Origin: Rhizobium leguminosarum | Lineage (GTDB): Bacteria > Pseudomonadota > Alphaproteobacteria > Rhizobiales > Rhizobiaceae | DNA length: 64,000 bases | NCBI RefSeq assembly: GCF_001679785.1 | Contig: NZ_CP016289.1 | Coordinates: 434,001-498,000 of the forward strand | Direction of reading: 5' to 3' | Shown: piece after piece, positions 34,346-42,630 of the stretch | How the letters are laid out: every line of letters begins with the position of its first letter | How positions within the stretch are numbered: position 1 is the first letter of the stretch | Program-made: the position numbers and the translations under genes | Notes under the pieces: generated by a model | Told to the model about the DNA's origin: nothing | Seen by the model: the letters and a program-made list of their open reading frames with translations, nothing else | Databases searched by the model: none

Positions 34346-36751
34346 ATGAGAAGTGATCTGATCGCCCGCTACACGATCGGCGAGCCGGTCTATGAAAACG
34401 AGTTCATCGTCTATCCGGCCCAGGACAAGCGGATGGACCATGCGGTCTTCATCGTCGCGCCCGATATGGCGCTGAAACTGGACAAGGCTCGTTTCGAGCG
34501 GGTCTGGACCTCCATCAACGAGGCCAAATCGCTGACGGCGCGGCGCTTCGTCGAAATCGAGGACCTCATTCCGCCGTCGCCGGAAGACGACAATTTTTAT
34601 ATCGTCGAGAAGCGGCCGTCGAAAACGCTGCACCAATATCTCGACGAAACTGAAATGGTAGCTTACGAACGCGCCGTCGAGATCGGCCGCCACATCCTCG
34701 AGGGCCTGGCGACGCTGCATGGCGCGGGTTACGCCCACAATGCGCTGACGGACCAGTGCATCTATGTCTCCGAGGACTATTCCGGCCTGTCGGTCAGGAT
34801 CGGCAACCTGCACCTGATCTCGAAAATCGGCGAACACATCATCCCGCCCTATGTGCCGGAATTCGGCGCGCCGGAAATCTATGCCAGCGGTACTTTTTCC
34901 GCCTCATCGGCTCTCGACATCTACGCCATGGGCATGATCGCCTACAAGCTCTTCCTGCCGCGGCAGACCTATGCCAGCGTCTTCGACAGCGTCATGGTCT
35001 GGGAAGACGAGCACCAGCGCGAGCAGAGCTGGAAGAACATCCATCTCGACCCTTCCAACGTCTTTCCCCGCCTCGACGTGCTGATCCCAGGCTTTCCCGA
35101 GGGTCTCGCAAGCCTGGTGGAAAGGATGTTGAGCCGCGACCCGAGCGCGCGACCGCGCACGGGCGCCGATGCGCTGGGAGAATTCGCACGCGTGACGACA
35201 GGCATTCAGCCAATGTCCTGGGATCCGCGCGGCGGCATGCCGCAGCAGCAGGACGCCCCGAAGCCGAAAAAATGGACGCCGGTCAAAATCTCCATGATCG
35301 CCGCGCTGCTCTTGATCTGCATCGGCGTCGGTGCCGTTACCATCCCGAAGCTGCTCCGCCCGGATCCGAAACTCGTCGCCGATGTCGGCACCTGGAAGAA
35401 GGAGGCCGAAAGCCGCAAGCAGAAGGCGATCGCCGCCAAAGCGCCGGAGCGCCCTTCCGGTGACCAGGCAAAGCTCTCCTACGACACAGGCGCCTCGGCG
35501 CTGACATCGGCCGATGCGCTGCTCAAGGACGAAGATTACGAAAAGGCGCTTCCGGGCTTCCAGACGGCCGCCATCAATCTCGGCAATGCGCTGATCGGCA
35601 TCTCGAAAGAGAATGCCGAGAAGGCGAAAGCTGCCGCTTCGGCCGCAGGCGGCGACAAGGCGCCAGGTTTTACCGAGGCCGACGCCAAGATGAAGACCGC
35701 CGCCGACGCCGCCACCGCAAAGCAGATGCATGCCGCGGTCGGCGCCTACGACGAGTCGAAAACGACGTTTGACGATCTCGCCAAGGCGCTCACCGCGCTG
35801 GCAGCCGCCGAAAAGGACGCGGCGGCAAAACGCGAAACCGTCAATCGCATCGGCGCCGGCGATAGCCCCGATGTCGCCAAGGCGAGCGGGCTGATGACCG
35901 AGGCCAAGGCCAAGGCCGAACAATGGCAGATGCCGGCCGCGACATCAGGCTACGGCGACGCCGCCAAACTGTTCGACGCCGTTATCGCCGATGTCATGGC
36001 GGCGAAGGATGAGGCGACGGCGCTGAAACAGAAAGTCACCGATCTCAGCGCCTCGATCGCGACCCGCGCCGGTGCTGCCGATCCGACGCTTGCGGCGCTC
36101 GCCCCGAAGATCGGCGAGGCCGACGGCCGCTACACCGCGGAAGCCTACAAGCTCGCCATCGTTGCCTACCAGCCGATCCTTGCCGATCTAGAGGCACTGT
36201 CGGCGCGCGGCTTCTGCCCCGTTTCGCAGACCCTTGCCTTCGAGACCGTGCCGGCGGGCAGTTATTCGCTTGACAATGTCCGGCTGATGACCTCGTCGAT
36301 GAAGGAGCTCGGCGGCATGCTCGGCGTTGCCAATGGCGCCGTGAAGATCGACAAATCCTTCTGCATGCAGACGAAGGCCGTCACCCGGGCGGAGATGGCG
36401 GAATATTACACCGCCAATGCCGATCCCGCCGCAGCACAGGCCTATGCCGACAATCCTGAGCAGCCGGCCGACGACGTGCCGCTTGCCGTGGCGCAGAACT
36501 ATACGGCCTGGCTGTCGAAGCAGCTGAACGCGCCCGTCCATCTGCCGTCGGCGACGGAATGGATGGCAAGTGCGGCGAAGATCCCGCCGGAAAAACTGCC
36601 CGATAACGGCGATATCATCCTGCAATGGAGCGCCACCCCCTGCGAAGCCGGCGGCAATGTCGCCTTCATGGCGCAGGAGGGCTCGACCTTCGTGGTCTGC
36701 TCGGATGCGTCGGCCGGCGGCATCTTTCGCGTCACCGCCGAATTGCGGTGA
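34346..36751 (+). CDS. Membrane pseudokinase with FGE-sulfatase-like domain
   Basis: I prefer the ATG at 34346 (AGGGG eight bases upstream) over 34316, giving 801 residues. The N-terminal 290 residues follow a Ser/Thr kinase fold (EKRPSKTLHQYL, LEGLATLHGAGYAHN, PEFGAPEIYASGTF, LDIYAMGMIAYKLF). The catalytic loop reads AHNALTDQ instead of His-Arg-Asp, and the DFG motif is replaced by GNLHL, so phosphotransfer is unlikely. One membrane helix (about 313-331), a long Ala/Lys coiled-coil-like region and a C-terminal formylglycine-enzyme-like domain follow (VPAGSYSLD, VAQNYTAWLSKQL, HLPSATEWMAS). It ends the operon, and may sense phosphorylation or a ligand for the secretion apparatus. Confidence 0.78.
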   Translation: MRSDLIARYTIGEPVYENEFIVYPAQDKRMDHAVFIVAPDMALKLDKARFERVWTSINEAKSLTARRFVEIEDLIPPSPEDDNFYIVEKRPSKTLHQYLDETEMVAYERAVEIGRHILEGLATLHGAGYAHNALTDQCIYVSEDYSGLSVRIGNLHLISKIGEHIIPPYVPEFGAPEIYASGTFSASSALDIYAMGMIAYKLFLPRQTYASVFDSVMVWEDEHQREQSWKNIHLDPSNVFPRLDVLIPGFPEGLASLVERMLSRDPSARPRTGADALGEFARVTTGIQPMSWDPRGGMPQQQDAPKPKKWTPVKISMIAALLLICIGVGAVTIPKLLRPDPKLVADVGTWKKEAESRKQKAIAAKAPERPSGDQAKLSYDTGASALTSADALLKDEDYEKALPGFQTAAINLGNALIGISKENAEKAKAAASAAGGDKAPGFTEADAKMKTAADAATAKQMHAAVGAYDESKTTFDDLAKALTALAAAEKDAAAKRETVNRIGAGDSPDVAKASGLMTEAKAKAEQWQMPAATSGYGDAAKLFDAVIADVMAAKDEATALKQKVTDLSASIATRAGAADPTLAALAPKIGEADGRYTAEAYKLAIVAYQPILADLEALSARGFCPVSQTLAFETVPAGSYSLDNVRLMTSSMKELGGMLGVANGAVKIDKSFCMQTKAVTRAEMAEYYTANADPAAAQAYADNPEQPADDVPLAVAQNYTAWLSKQLNAPVHLPSATEWMASAAKIPPEKLPDNGDIILQWSATPCEAGGNVAFMAQEGSTFVVCSDASAGGIFRVTAELR

Positions 36752-36918
36752 GCGCGGCGAAACTGGGGATAGAATAGGGGAGCGCGTGCGCCGTTCTGCT
36801 TCATTCGACAGCTCGCGTTCAAGCCGTATTATTCGACAAATTTCAATTCCAAATTACAAAATACGCGCGTATATTGAACTGGGGACTGCAGTATCCGTGC
36901 CTTGAGGGGTCGAGGACA

Positions 36919-37230
36919 ATGTGCTGGAACACATCATCAGCATTCACGCCGGTTGGGTTTGCTTTGCGAGGCCCGGCATCTCGCAAGATCGTATGGACGC
37001 TGGGCGACGCGGCGCGTCTCCTGATCAACGACTGGCCTTGCGATGACGGTGAGGAATATGTTGCCGCCGTCAAAGCCTGCGTCGACGCATTGAGCGGGAA
37101 GATTGCCCCGGAACAATTCCGGGAAGCGCTTCTGCGTGCGGCCGATGAGGCAGGTATCGCTGCTCTATCGCTCGTCCGGCAGGGAATGGGAGAGCAACGA
37201 CCGGACCTTCCGTCAAGCGCGCAAAGATAG
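36919..37230 (+). CDS. DUF982 family protein
   Basis: About 103 residues from the ATG at 36919 (36874 is an alternative). The pattern IVWTLGDAARLLINDWP ... YVAAVKACVDALSG ... AADEAGI is typical of DUF982, a small protein family abundant in rhizobia and of unknown function. The AT-rich stretch just upstream (36840-36870) could hold its promoter. Confidence 0.75.
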   Translation: MCWNTSSAFTPVGFALRGPASRKIVWTLGDAARLLINDWPCDDGEEYVAAVKACVDALSGKIAPEQFREALLRAADEAGIAALSLVRQGMGEQRPDLPSSAQR

Positions 37231-37339
37231 TCCGAATTTCGAGGGCTAACCGCCTTTCGACGTCACGTTTGCGCCAATTGCGGTCATCACTTTGCGTTGC
37301 TATGTCACTGCGACGGCACTCGATACGAGCAGCATTTTC

Positions 37340-37753
37340 ATGAAGTACATTCCCTTAGACGTTGGCGTTTCCATCCGCGCCACTGCAAGCGACCTTCGTT
37401 CCTTTAGCTGGCGGACTGGCCAATGCGTCGAAGCAAGTTTCTACGTCGATGATCCCGAGCATCTGTTGAGGATTACGTTTGATGGCCCCTGCATTGTGCG
37501 AATTGTGGATGAGTTTCCGCTGAGCACAGAGCACGAGGATGACCCTGACGAGGGATTAGTTAGTGAGCATTTCGCATACCGCGTTGAAGGAGCGACGTTC
37601 GACACGTCCCAATCTGAAACTTGGAAAACGGTGGTTGGCATCCAAGTCGGTCCGACTTGCCATTATCGCTTCATTACCGGCAACACATGCATGGACGTCG
37701 TGACCCCAGCAAAACCAGTGTTCACCGTCATTGCAACCGAAACAGAAGCATGA
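37340..37753 (+). CDS. Hypothetical 137-aa protein
   Basis: From the ATG at 37340 (MKYIPLDVGVSIRATASDL) the protein is acidic, mainly beta-strand by composition, with no signal peptide. CVEASFYVDDPEHLLRITF and FPLSTEHEDDPDEGL are its most regular parts. It resembles small immunity-like or phage-morphology proteins only in composition; I do not recognise a family. The earlier start at 37292 seems less likely because codon use there is irregular. Confidence 0.55.
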   Translation: MKYIPLDVGVSIRATASDLRSFSWRTGQCVEASFYVDDPEHLLRITFDGPCIVRIVDEFPLSTEHEDDPDEGLVSEHFAYRVEGATFDTSQSETWKTVVGIQVGPTCHYRFITGNTCMDVVTPAKPVFTVIATETEA

Positions 37754-38149
37754 CCATTTATGCTGAAGTCGACGTCCGCGATGGGCCGAAGGTTGTCCTG
37801 CCTTTGCGCCGGCTGTCGTGTTTCCGTCGATTTACTCGTCGCGAGTTTTTCGGGTGCGTCGGTGCGCAACCAGCGTGGCCTCGGCTTCAGCGATTGTGGG
37901 AAGGCGGCGCTCCGTCCGAAGAACATGAAACGCGCCGCAATTCTCGTCGGGGCAGCCACACGAAACAACGTCGACGTGATGGCGGGTTTTCCCTGCTCGC
38001 TTTTAGTGCGCGTTCATTCGCTGGTCGCTTTTAATTGTGTCTACGCCCAGCCGCCCGCCCCGGTCAGAGGGAGCCGCGTGCCGGCTCCCTCTCCAATACC
38101 ATGGCGGCGGCGTCCCGCAGCTCGAGCCTTAGTCGCCGCGGGCCGTCTC
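37754..38149. other. Intergenic stretch without a convincing gene
   Basis: An ORF overlapping the previous stop by ATGA (37750-38034) begins plausibly (MTIYAEVDVRDGPKVVLPL), but soon becomes Arg-rich and shadow-like. It could be the start of a decayed gene. The plus- and minus-strand ORFs up to 38149 have no recognisable motif. I see no RNA gene or repeat. Confidence 0.4.
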
Positions 38150-38335
38150 TCAGCCCTCGGATTTCAGCTTGCCGCCGACCGCCCAGGAATCCTTGGCGAT
38201 CTCCGTTATCAGGATTTCCAGCGATTCCGGCGGGCACGCCAGGGTTTCGACGGCGGCCTTGGTCGCTTCGCGCGCGAAGGCGCGTTTCTGATCGTCGGTG
38301 CGGCCGGGATGCATCTGCAGGTGAAGAATGGGCAT
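38150..38335 (-). CDS. 4-oxalocrotonate tautomerase family protein
   Basis: A 61-residue protein starting Met-Pro (MPILHLQMHPGR), so Pro is the N-terminal residue after Met removal, as required for catalysis in this family. Conserved helix and strand follow (KRAFAREATKAAVETL, ESLEILITEIAKDSW). It isomerises enol/keto compounds. The preferred start (38335) follows GGAGACACC. It is divergent from a LysR gene, which may control it. Confidence 0.85.
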   Translation of the reverse strand: MPILHLQMHPGRTDDQKRAFAREATKAAVETLACPPESLEILITEIAKDSWAVGGKLKSEG

Positions 38336-38460
38336 GGTGTCTCCTTGGTCAGGTTGGTGCTGTCCGTCGTCTTGGCGCGGGCATGACGACCATGTTGTAA
38401 ATTCCCTGGTTGATAAATAAGCTCCCGGTATCGTCATTCGAAACCAACAGGTAGGCAATC

Positions 38461-39345
38461 GTGGACAAGCTGGCCGGCATGGCGATGTTCGTCAGGGTCA
38501 TCGACAATGGCAGTTTCGCGGCAGCCGCAGAGATCGCACAAGTGTCGCCTGCCATGGTTGCCAAGCACATCAAGACGATTGAGACCCGGCTCGGGGCGAA
38601 GCTGATCCATCGCACCACGCGACGCCATCAGCTGACAGAGGTTGGCCAGCTCTATTACGAGCGCTGCAAACGTGCGCTTTCCGAAGTGGCGCTGGCCGAG
38701 GCTTCGGCGAGCGAGCTGCAATCGGCGCCGCGCGGCCGACTTCGAGTGGTTGCGCCGGTCAGCTTCGGGACGCAGGTCCTGGTGCCGGCGCTGATCGATT
38801 ACCAGAACACCTATCCCCACGTCAGCATCGAGCTATCGCTCGACAACAACGTCCATGACCTCGTCGGCGAGGGGTTCGAGCTCGGTATCCACATCGGTCC
38901 GCTCTCGGACAGCAGCCTCGTCGCCCGCCCGCTCACGCCCTACCGGCGGGTTCTCGCTGCCTCGCCGGACTATCTTGCCCGCCATGGCCGGCCGGCCACG
39001 CCGGAGGCTCTGACGAACCATCTCTGCCTCGGCCACTCCTATTGGCGCATGCAGGATCGCTGGCACCTGGTCGGACCGGGAGGCGAAATGCGCGATGTGT
39101 TGATTTCCGGAAAATTCTCGACCAACCAGGGAGCGGCGTTGCGCATGGCAGCACTCAGCGGCGCGGGAATTGCGCTTCAGCCGGAACTGCTGCTCGCCGC
39201 CGATATCGCCGAAGGACGGCTCGAGCAGGTGCTGCCGGAATGGTCCTACAAGCCTGTACCGATGTCCCTCATCTATGCCCCGAACCGTCGGCCGACAGCG
39301 ATGTTGCGGACGGTGATCGATTTCCTGGTGGAACGGTTTGGCTAA
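38461..39345 (+). CDS. LysR-family transcriptional regulator
   Basis: 294 residues with the N-terminal LysR winged helix (MFVRVIDNGSFAAAAEIAQ, IETRLGAKLIHRTTRRHQLT) and a substrate-binding domain (LRVVAPVSFGTQVLVPAL). The start codon is GTG. It is divergent from the tautomerase gene across 125 bp that must contain both promoters. Confidence 0.92.
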   Translation: MDKLAGMAMFVRVIDNGSFAAAAEIAQVSPAMVAKHIKTIETRLGAKLIHRTTRRHQLTEVGQLYYERCKRALSEVALAEASASELQSAPRGRLRVVAPVSFGTQVLVPALIDYQNTYPHVSIELSLDNNVHDLVGEGFELGIHIGPLSDSSLVARPLTPYRRVLAASPDYLARHGRPATPEALTNHLCLGHSYWRMQDRWHLVGPGGEMRDVLISGKFSTNQGAALRMAALSGAGIALQPELLLAADIAEGRLEQVLPEWSYKPVPMSLIYAPNRRPTAMLRTVIDFLVERFG

Positions 39346-39510
39346 GGTCATGAGGCCGAGCGGACATCGCCGTGCGGTTATCCTTGTGCTCTAAGACCGA
39401 CGAATTAGCCAAAGTTAAAAGTCGCAGTGCGTGGCGAGCGAAATTGACAGATTTGTTCTGACGGCTGATCCTCCAGGTATACGCACTTATATGCATGGGG
39501 TGTGCTGGGA

Positions 39511-39828
39511 ATGGTCGGTCAACCGCTCGTCGTGAAGTTGATATCTTTTACCTGCTTCGGTGTATTTGCCGTGAGCTTCGCCGTCGCTTTCTGGGTGATA
39601 ATCAGGGTGCTCTATGAGACCGACTGCCTGGTAGATAAGCCGGAAGATCAGGGCCTCAGTTGGCGGGAACGGCAAGCACGCAAGCGCAGCCGCTTCGACA
39701 GGTACTACGTCGCCGAGGAGTTTCGTTCATTGCGCAAGGCAGCCGCCATCGCCCAGACAGGTTGCGCTTTATCCTTCGGCTCCCTTCTATTGCTGGGCTT
39801 ATTGTTTGGTGAGAGAGCGTCTCATTAG
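39511..39828 (+). CDS. Small membrane protein with two transmembrane segments
   Basis: About 105 residues from the ATG at 39511 (MVGQPLVVK). A hydrophobic helix at about 10-33 (ISFTCFGVFAVSFAVAFWVI) and a second near the end (TGCALSFGSLLLLGLLFG) enclose a basic loop (SWRERQARKRSRFDRYY). No family is recognised. It lies between the LysR gene and the convergent Tad operon. Confidence 0.55.
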   Translation: MVGQPLVVKLISFTCFGVFAVSFAVAFWVIIRVLYETDCLVDKPEDQGLSWRERQARKRSRFDRYYVAEEFRSLRKAAAIAQTGCALSFGSLLLLGLLFGERASH

Positions 39829-39871
39829 GTTCGAACCACTCCTTCCGGTCAAATGCCCATCAAACCGGCGA

Positions 39872-40747
39872 TCACCGTCTAGCGACCGGCTTCACCGCAG
39901 CCCGCCGCTGCAGCGCGAAACGCGCCGCTGAGCAGTTGACGTCGGGAACGAGATCGTAGGTCTGCTGGTAGAGGGTCTGCGCCAGCGTATTGTTGCCGCG
40001 GTTTTCCGAGGCGAGGGCCGCGAGCGCCGTGCGTTTGTAGGCCTCGACGATCGGCTCGGCGGCCTTGGCCAGCGCGGCATCATCCGATGGTTCGGTCGCC
40101 AGCGAAAGGGCGGCATAGGTTGCGTCGCCATCCCTGCCGACACGGCCGCCGACGGCGCCGTTGAAGCTGGCCTCCGAAACCTGGCGCATGCGCCGGGCAT
40201 TCTTGATGCATGTCGGAATGCGGGCGGCCTCCGCATTGATGCGTTCCGCCGTCGGGCCACCCTCCGCGCTGCCGCTGTCGGAGAGGATCACGTAGCCGAT
40301 GATGCCGACGATGGCGAGATAGGCGACACCCATGCCGGCCAGGAAGGCCGGCTGTTTGAGGAGCGACTTCTTCGGCTTGTCGTCACCCGCCTTGGAGGCC
40401 TCCTTCTTCGGCGCTTCCTTGGCGGCGGCCTTGACGACGAATTGGAATTCGACGTCCTTGCCGAGACGGAAGCTGTCGCCGGCTTTCAGCGAGGCCGTCT
40501 GCAACAGCGCTTCGCCGCGCAGCATGATCGGGTTCAGCCCCATGCGGCGAATGATGAAGCCGCCGTCGCTCTGCCGCTCGATGCGCGCATGGATCGGCGC
40601 CAGGAACGGATCGTCGACGACGATATCGGCATTGCCCGCCCGGCCGATCGACATTTCCGGCCGGTCGAGCACATGGCTGCGGCTCTGGCCGCCGGGACCG
40701 GTCTGCAGAAGGCTAGGCTTGTTTCCACGAAAGAAGGAAAAGACCAT
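39872..40747 (-). CDS. FHA-domain membrane protein, last gene of the Tad operon
   Basis: 291 residues. The N-terminal FHA domain (about 15-100) has SIGRAGNADIVVDDPFL followed by APIHARIER and FIIRRMG. It lacks the usual Ser-x-x-His but keeps the His in IHARI. A Lys/Ala linker, one membrane helix (about 134-154, AYLAIVGIIGYVIL) and a helical periplasmic part follow. FHA domains bind phosphothreonine peptides, so this protein may connect the pilus machine to a phosphorylation signal. Its start lies two bases after the tadC stop. Confidence 0.82.
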   Translation of the reverse strand: MVFSFFRGNKPSLLQTGPGGQSRSHVLDRPEMSIGRAGNADIVVDDPFLAPIHARIERQSDGGFIIRRMGLNPIMLRGEALLQTASLKAGDSFRLGKDVEFQFVVKAAAKEAPKKEASKAGDDKPKKSLLKQPAFLAGMGVAYLAIVGIIGYVILSDSGSAEGGPTAERINAEAARIPTCIKNARRMRQVSEASFNGAVGGRVGRDGDATYAALSLATEPSDDAALAKAAEPIVEAYKRTALAALASENRGNNTLAQTLYQQTYDLVPDVNCSAARFALQRRAAVKPVARR

Positions 40748-40749
40748 GA

Positions 40750-41655
40750 TCAGAACATCCCACTCGACATCATCTCGACAATTGCAGGCGCCAGCACCAG
40801 AAGCAGGATCGACACGACGATCATCATCGCCGGCATGACGATCTTGGCTTTCAGCTTTTCACTGGCCCTGTCGGCCTTTTCCCAGCGGCGGAAGCGCAGG
40901 TCGCGCGCATGTTCGCGCAACAGCTCGACGCGGTTGCTGCCCTCGACTTCGCCCTGGATCACGGCGCGGATGACGCGCACGACTTCCTCGGCGGTCATGC
41001 GGCGCTCCAGGCGCTGCAGCGCCTCGATCATGCCGGTGCCGAGCGCCACGTCCTTCAGCGTCTGTTCGATCTCCTCGCTCATGACGGTGCCGGGTGCCGC
41101 TTCGGCATAAAGCCTCAGGCTTTCCGGCAGCGTCGCCTGCGCCTGCTGCGTCATGACGACGAGATCGAGAAAGTAGGGAAATTCGCGCGAGATGCGTTCC
41201 TTGCGGTCCTGCGCCTTGTCGTCGGCGACGACCCAGAAATAGATGGCGGGGATCAGGCCGAGGATCAGCCCGGCCACAAGCCCGCCGATGACGCTGCCGC
41301 TGGCGATGCCGAACAGCACGCCGAGCACGATGAAACCGAAAAGGCTCAAAACGACGAGAAGCGCAATATATTCCCGCCCCGTGACGCCGCCGAAGGGCCG
41401 GCCGCCATAGATCAGCTTCTGCTCGAGCTGCGCGCCGTAATCGGCAAGCAGCGGCTCGAAATGCGTTAGCACGAATTCGACCGGCGTGCGCATGCCGACG
41501 CTGTCGACGATATTGGGCGGCGGACCATCGCCGCCCGCGGTCCGGCGCACCACCTGGATACTGCCGAGCATATCGCCGATCCACCAGACGAACAGCGCAG
41601 CGGTAATGCCGGCAAAGGTGATGGCGATCGGGGCGAGGGGTATCTGAGACATCAT
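40750..41655 (-). CDS. tadC: Type II secretion/Tad inner-membrane protein TadC
   Basis: 301 residues of the GspF/TadC fold. It has membrane segments near the N-terminus (APIAITFAGITAALFVWWIG) and around residues 95-145 (IALLVVLSLFGFIVLGVLF, GLILGLIPAIYFWVV), and one at the C-terminus. The cytoplasmic part between them has FPYFLDLVVMTQQAQATLP and GMIEALQRLERR, typical of TadC. It starts within the tadB stop region (four-base overlap). Confidence 0.9.
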   Translation of the reverse strand: MMSQIPLAPIAITFAGITAALFVWWIGDMLGSIQVVRRTAGGDGPPPNIVDSVGMRTPVEFVLTHFEPLLADYGAQLEQKLIYGGRPFGGVTGREYIALLVVLSLFGFIVLGVLFGIASGSVIGGLVAGLILGLIPAIYFWVVADDKAQDRKERISREFPYFLDLVVMTQQAQATLPESLRLYAEAAPGTVMSEEIEQTLKDVALGTGMIEALQRLERRMTAEEVVRVIRAVIQGEVEGSNRVELLREHARDLRFRRWEKADRASEKLKAKIVMPAMMIVVSILLLVLAPAIVEMMSSGMF

Positions 41656-42515
41656 ACCGACACCTTCATCATCGAGCGCATCCAGAAGAAACCGGTCGCA
41701 TAGAGGATGGCGCCGACGATCGCGATGACGATGCCGATGGCGTTGCCGAACACCTTGTCGATCAGTTCCGGCTGGCCGAAGAAGATCATCAGGATCATGA
41801 ACAGCGCGCCGCCGTTGACGACGCGGAAGTTCATGCGCGCCTGCGACGACGAGGTGGTGATCTTCTGATCGAGCTTCCAGATTTCCTTGAAGGATTTCGA
41901 CATTTCCGTCAGCGGCTCGGAAATGTCACCGCCCTGGCGGGCAAAGAGACCGAGGGCTGCGTCAACCATCTTGAAATGCAGGCTCGGCACGTTGCGGCCG
42001 TGGCGGTCGAGCGCCTCGACCAGGCCGATGCCGAGCTTCTGTTCGCGGGCAATGCGCTCGAACTCCCGCGAGGCCGGCATCTGGCCGGTATCGGCCACCG
42101 CATTGACGGCGATGGCGAGCGGCTTGCCGGTGCGCACGGCCGAGACGATCTGGTCGACGGCATAGGGAAGCTGCGATTCGATCTGCAGCCAGCGGCGCTG
42201 CAGATAATAACGGATCACGCCCTTGGGCAGGAAGGTGGCGACCGGGATTGCGATGACGAAGCCGAAGATCGGCCCGAAGATCAGCGAGATCACGATGAAG
42301 ACGACGATCGCCGTGATGCCGTAGGCGAGGATCATCGTATAGGGCGGAACGGCATCGCGCCCGAAGACCTGCGCCGCCTCGCTGGCGAGCGCAATGTCAC
42401 GTTCGGTGGCGCGCAGCAGCGGCGCCGGCCAGCGCACCGGCGCGCCCCAGACGAGCAATCCCGCCGTCACAGCGCCGAGGGCGACCGTAAAAATCTGCAG
42501 AATGCTGATATCCAT
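41652..42515 (-). CDS. tadB: Type II secretion/Tad inner-membrane protein TadB
   Basis: 287 residues with membrane helices at about 5-25, 60-110 (ILAYGITAIVVFIVISLIFG) and the C-terminus (MILMIFFGQPELIDKVFG). It carries the GspF-like signature LPYAVDQIVSAVRTGKPLA and FKMVDAALGLFARQGGDIS. TadB and TadC together form the platform for the TadA ATPase. It overlaps tadC by four bases and is separated from tadA by a RIME-type repeat. Confidence 0.9.
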   Translation of the reverse strand: MDISILQIFTVALGAVTAGLLVWGAPVRWPAPLLRATERDIALASEAAQVFGRDAVPPYTMILAYGITAIVVFIVISLIFGPIFGFVIAIPVATFLPKGVIRYYLQRRWLQIESQLPYAVDQIVSAVRTGKPLAIAVNAVADTGQMPASREFERIAREQKLGIGLVEALDRHGRNVPSLHFKMVDAALGLFARQGGDISEPLTEMSKSFKEIWKLDQKITTSSSQARMNFRVVNGGALFMILMIFFGQPELIDKVFGNAIGIVIAIVGAILYATGFFWMRSMMKVSV

Positions 42516-42527
42516 GGCTTCCCCCTC

Positions 42528-42630
42528 AGAGCAATTCCAGCAAAAGTGCGCAGCGCTTTTGCCGGGGAATTGCGTAAAAACAAAAACTTAGAGCGGTTCT
42601 GCGCTTCCGCGAAAACCTGAACCGCTCTAG
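42528..42630. repeat. RIME-type intergenic mosaic repeat
   Basis: Two palindromes follow each other: GCAATTCC (42531-42538) with GGAATTGC (42566-42573), and AGAGCGGTTC (42590-42599) with GAACCGCTCT (42619-42628). This layout matches the Rhizobium-specific intergenic mosaic elements. It lies inside the Tad operon and its end forms the tadA stop codon, so it may reduce readthrough or stabilise the upstream message. Confidence 0.75.
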
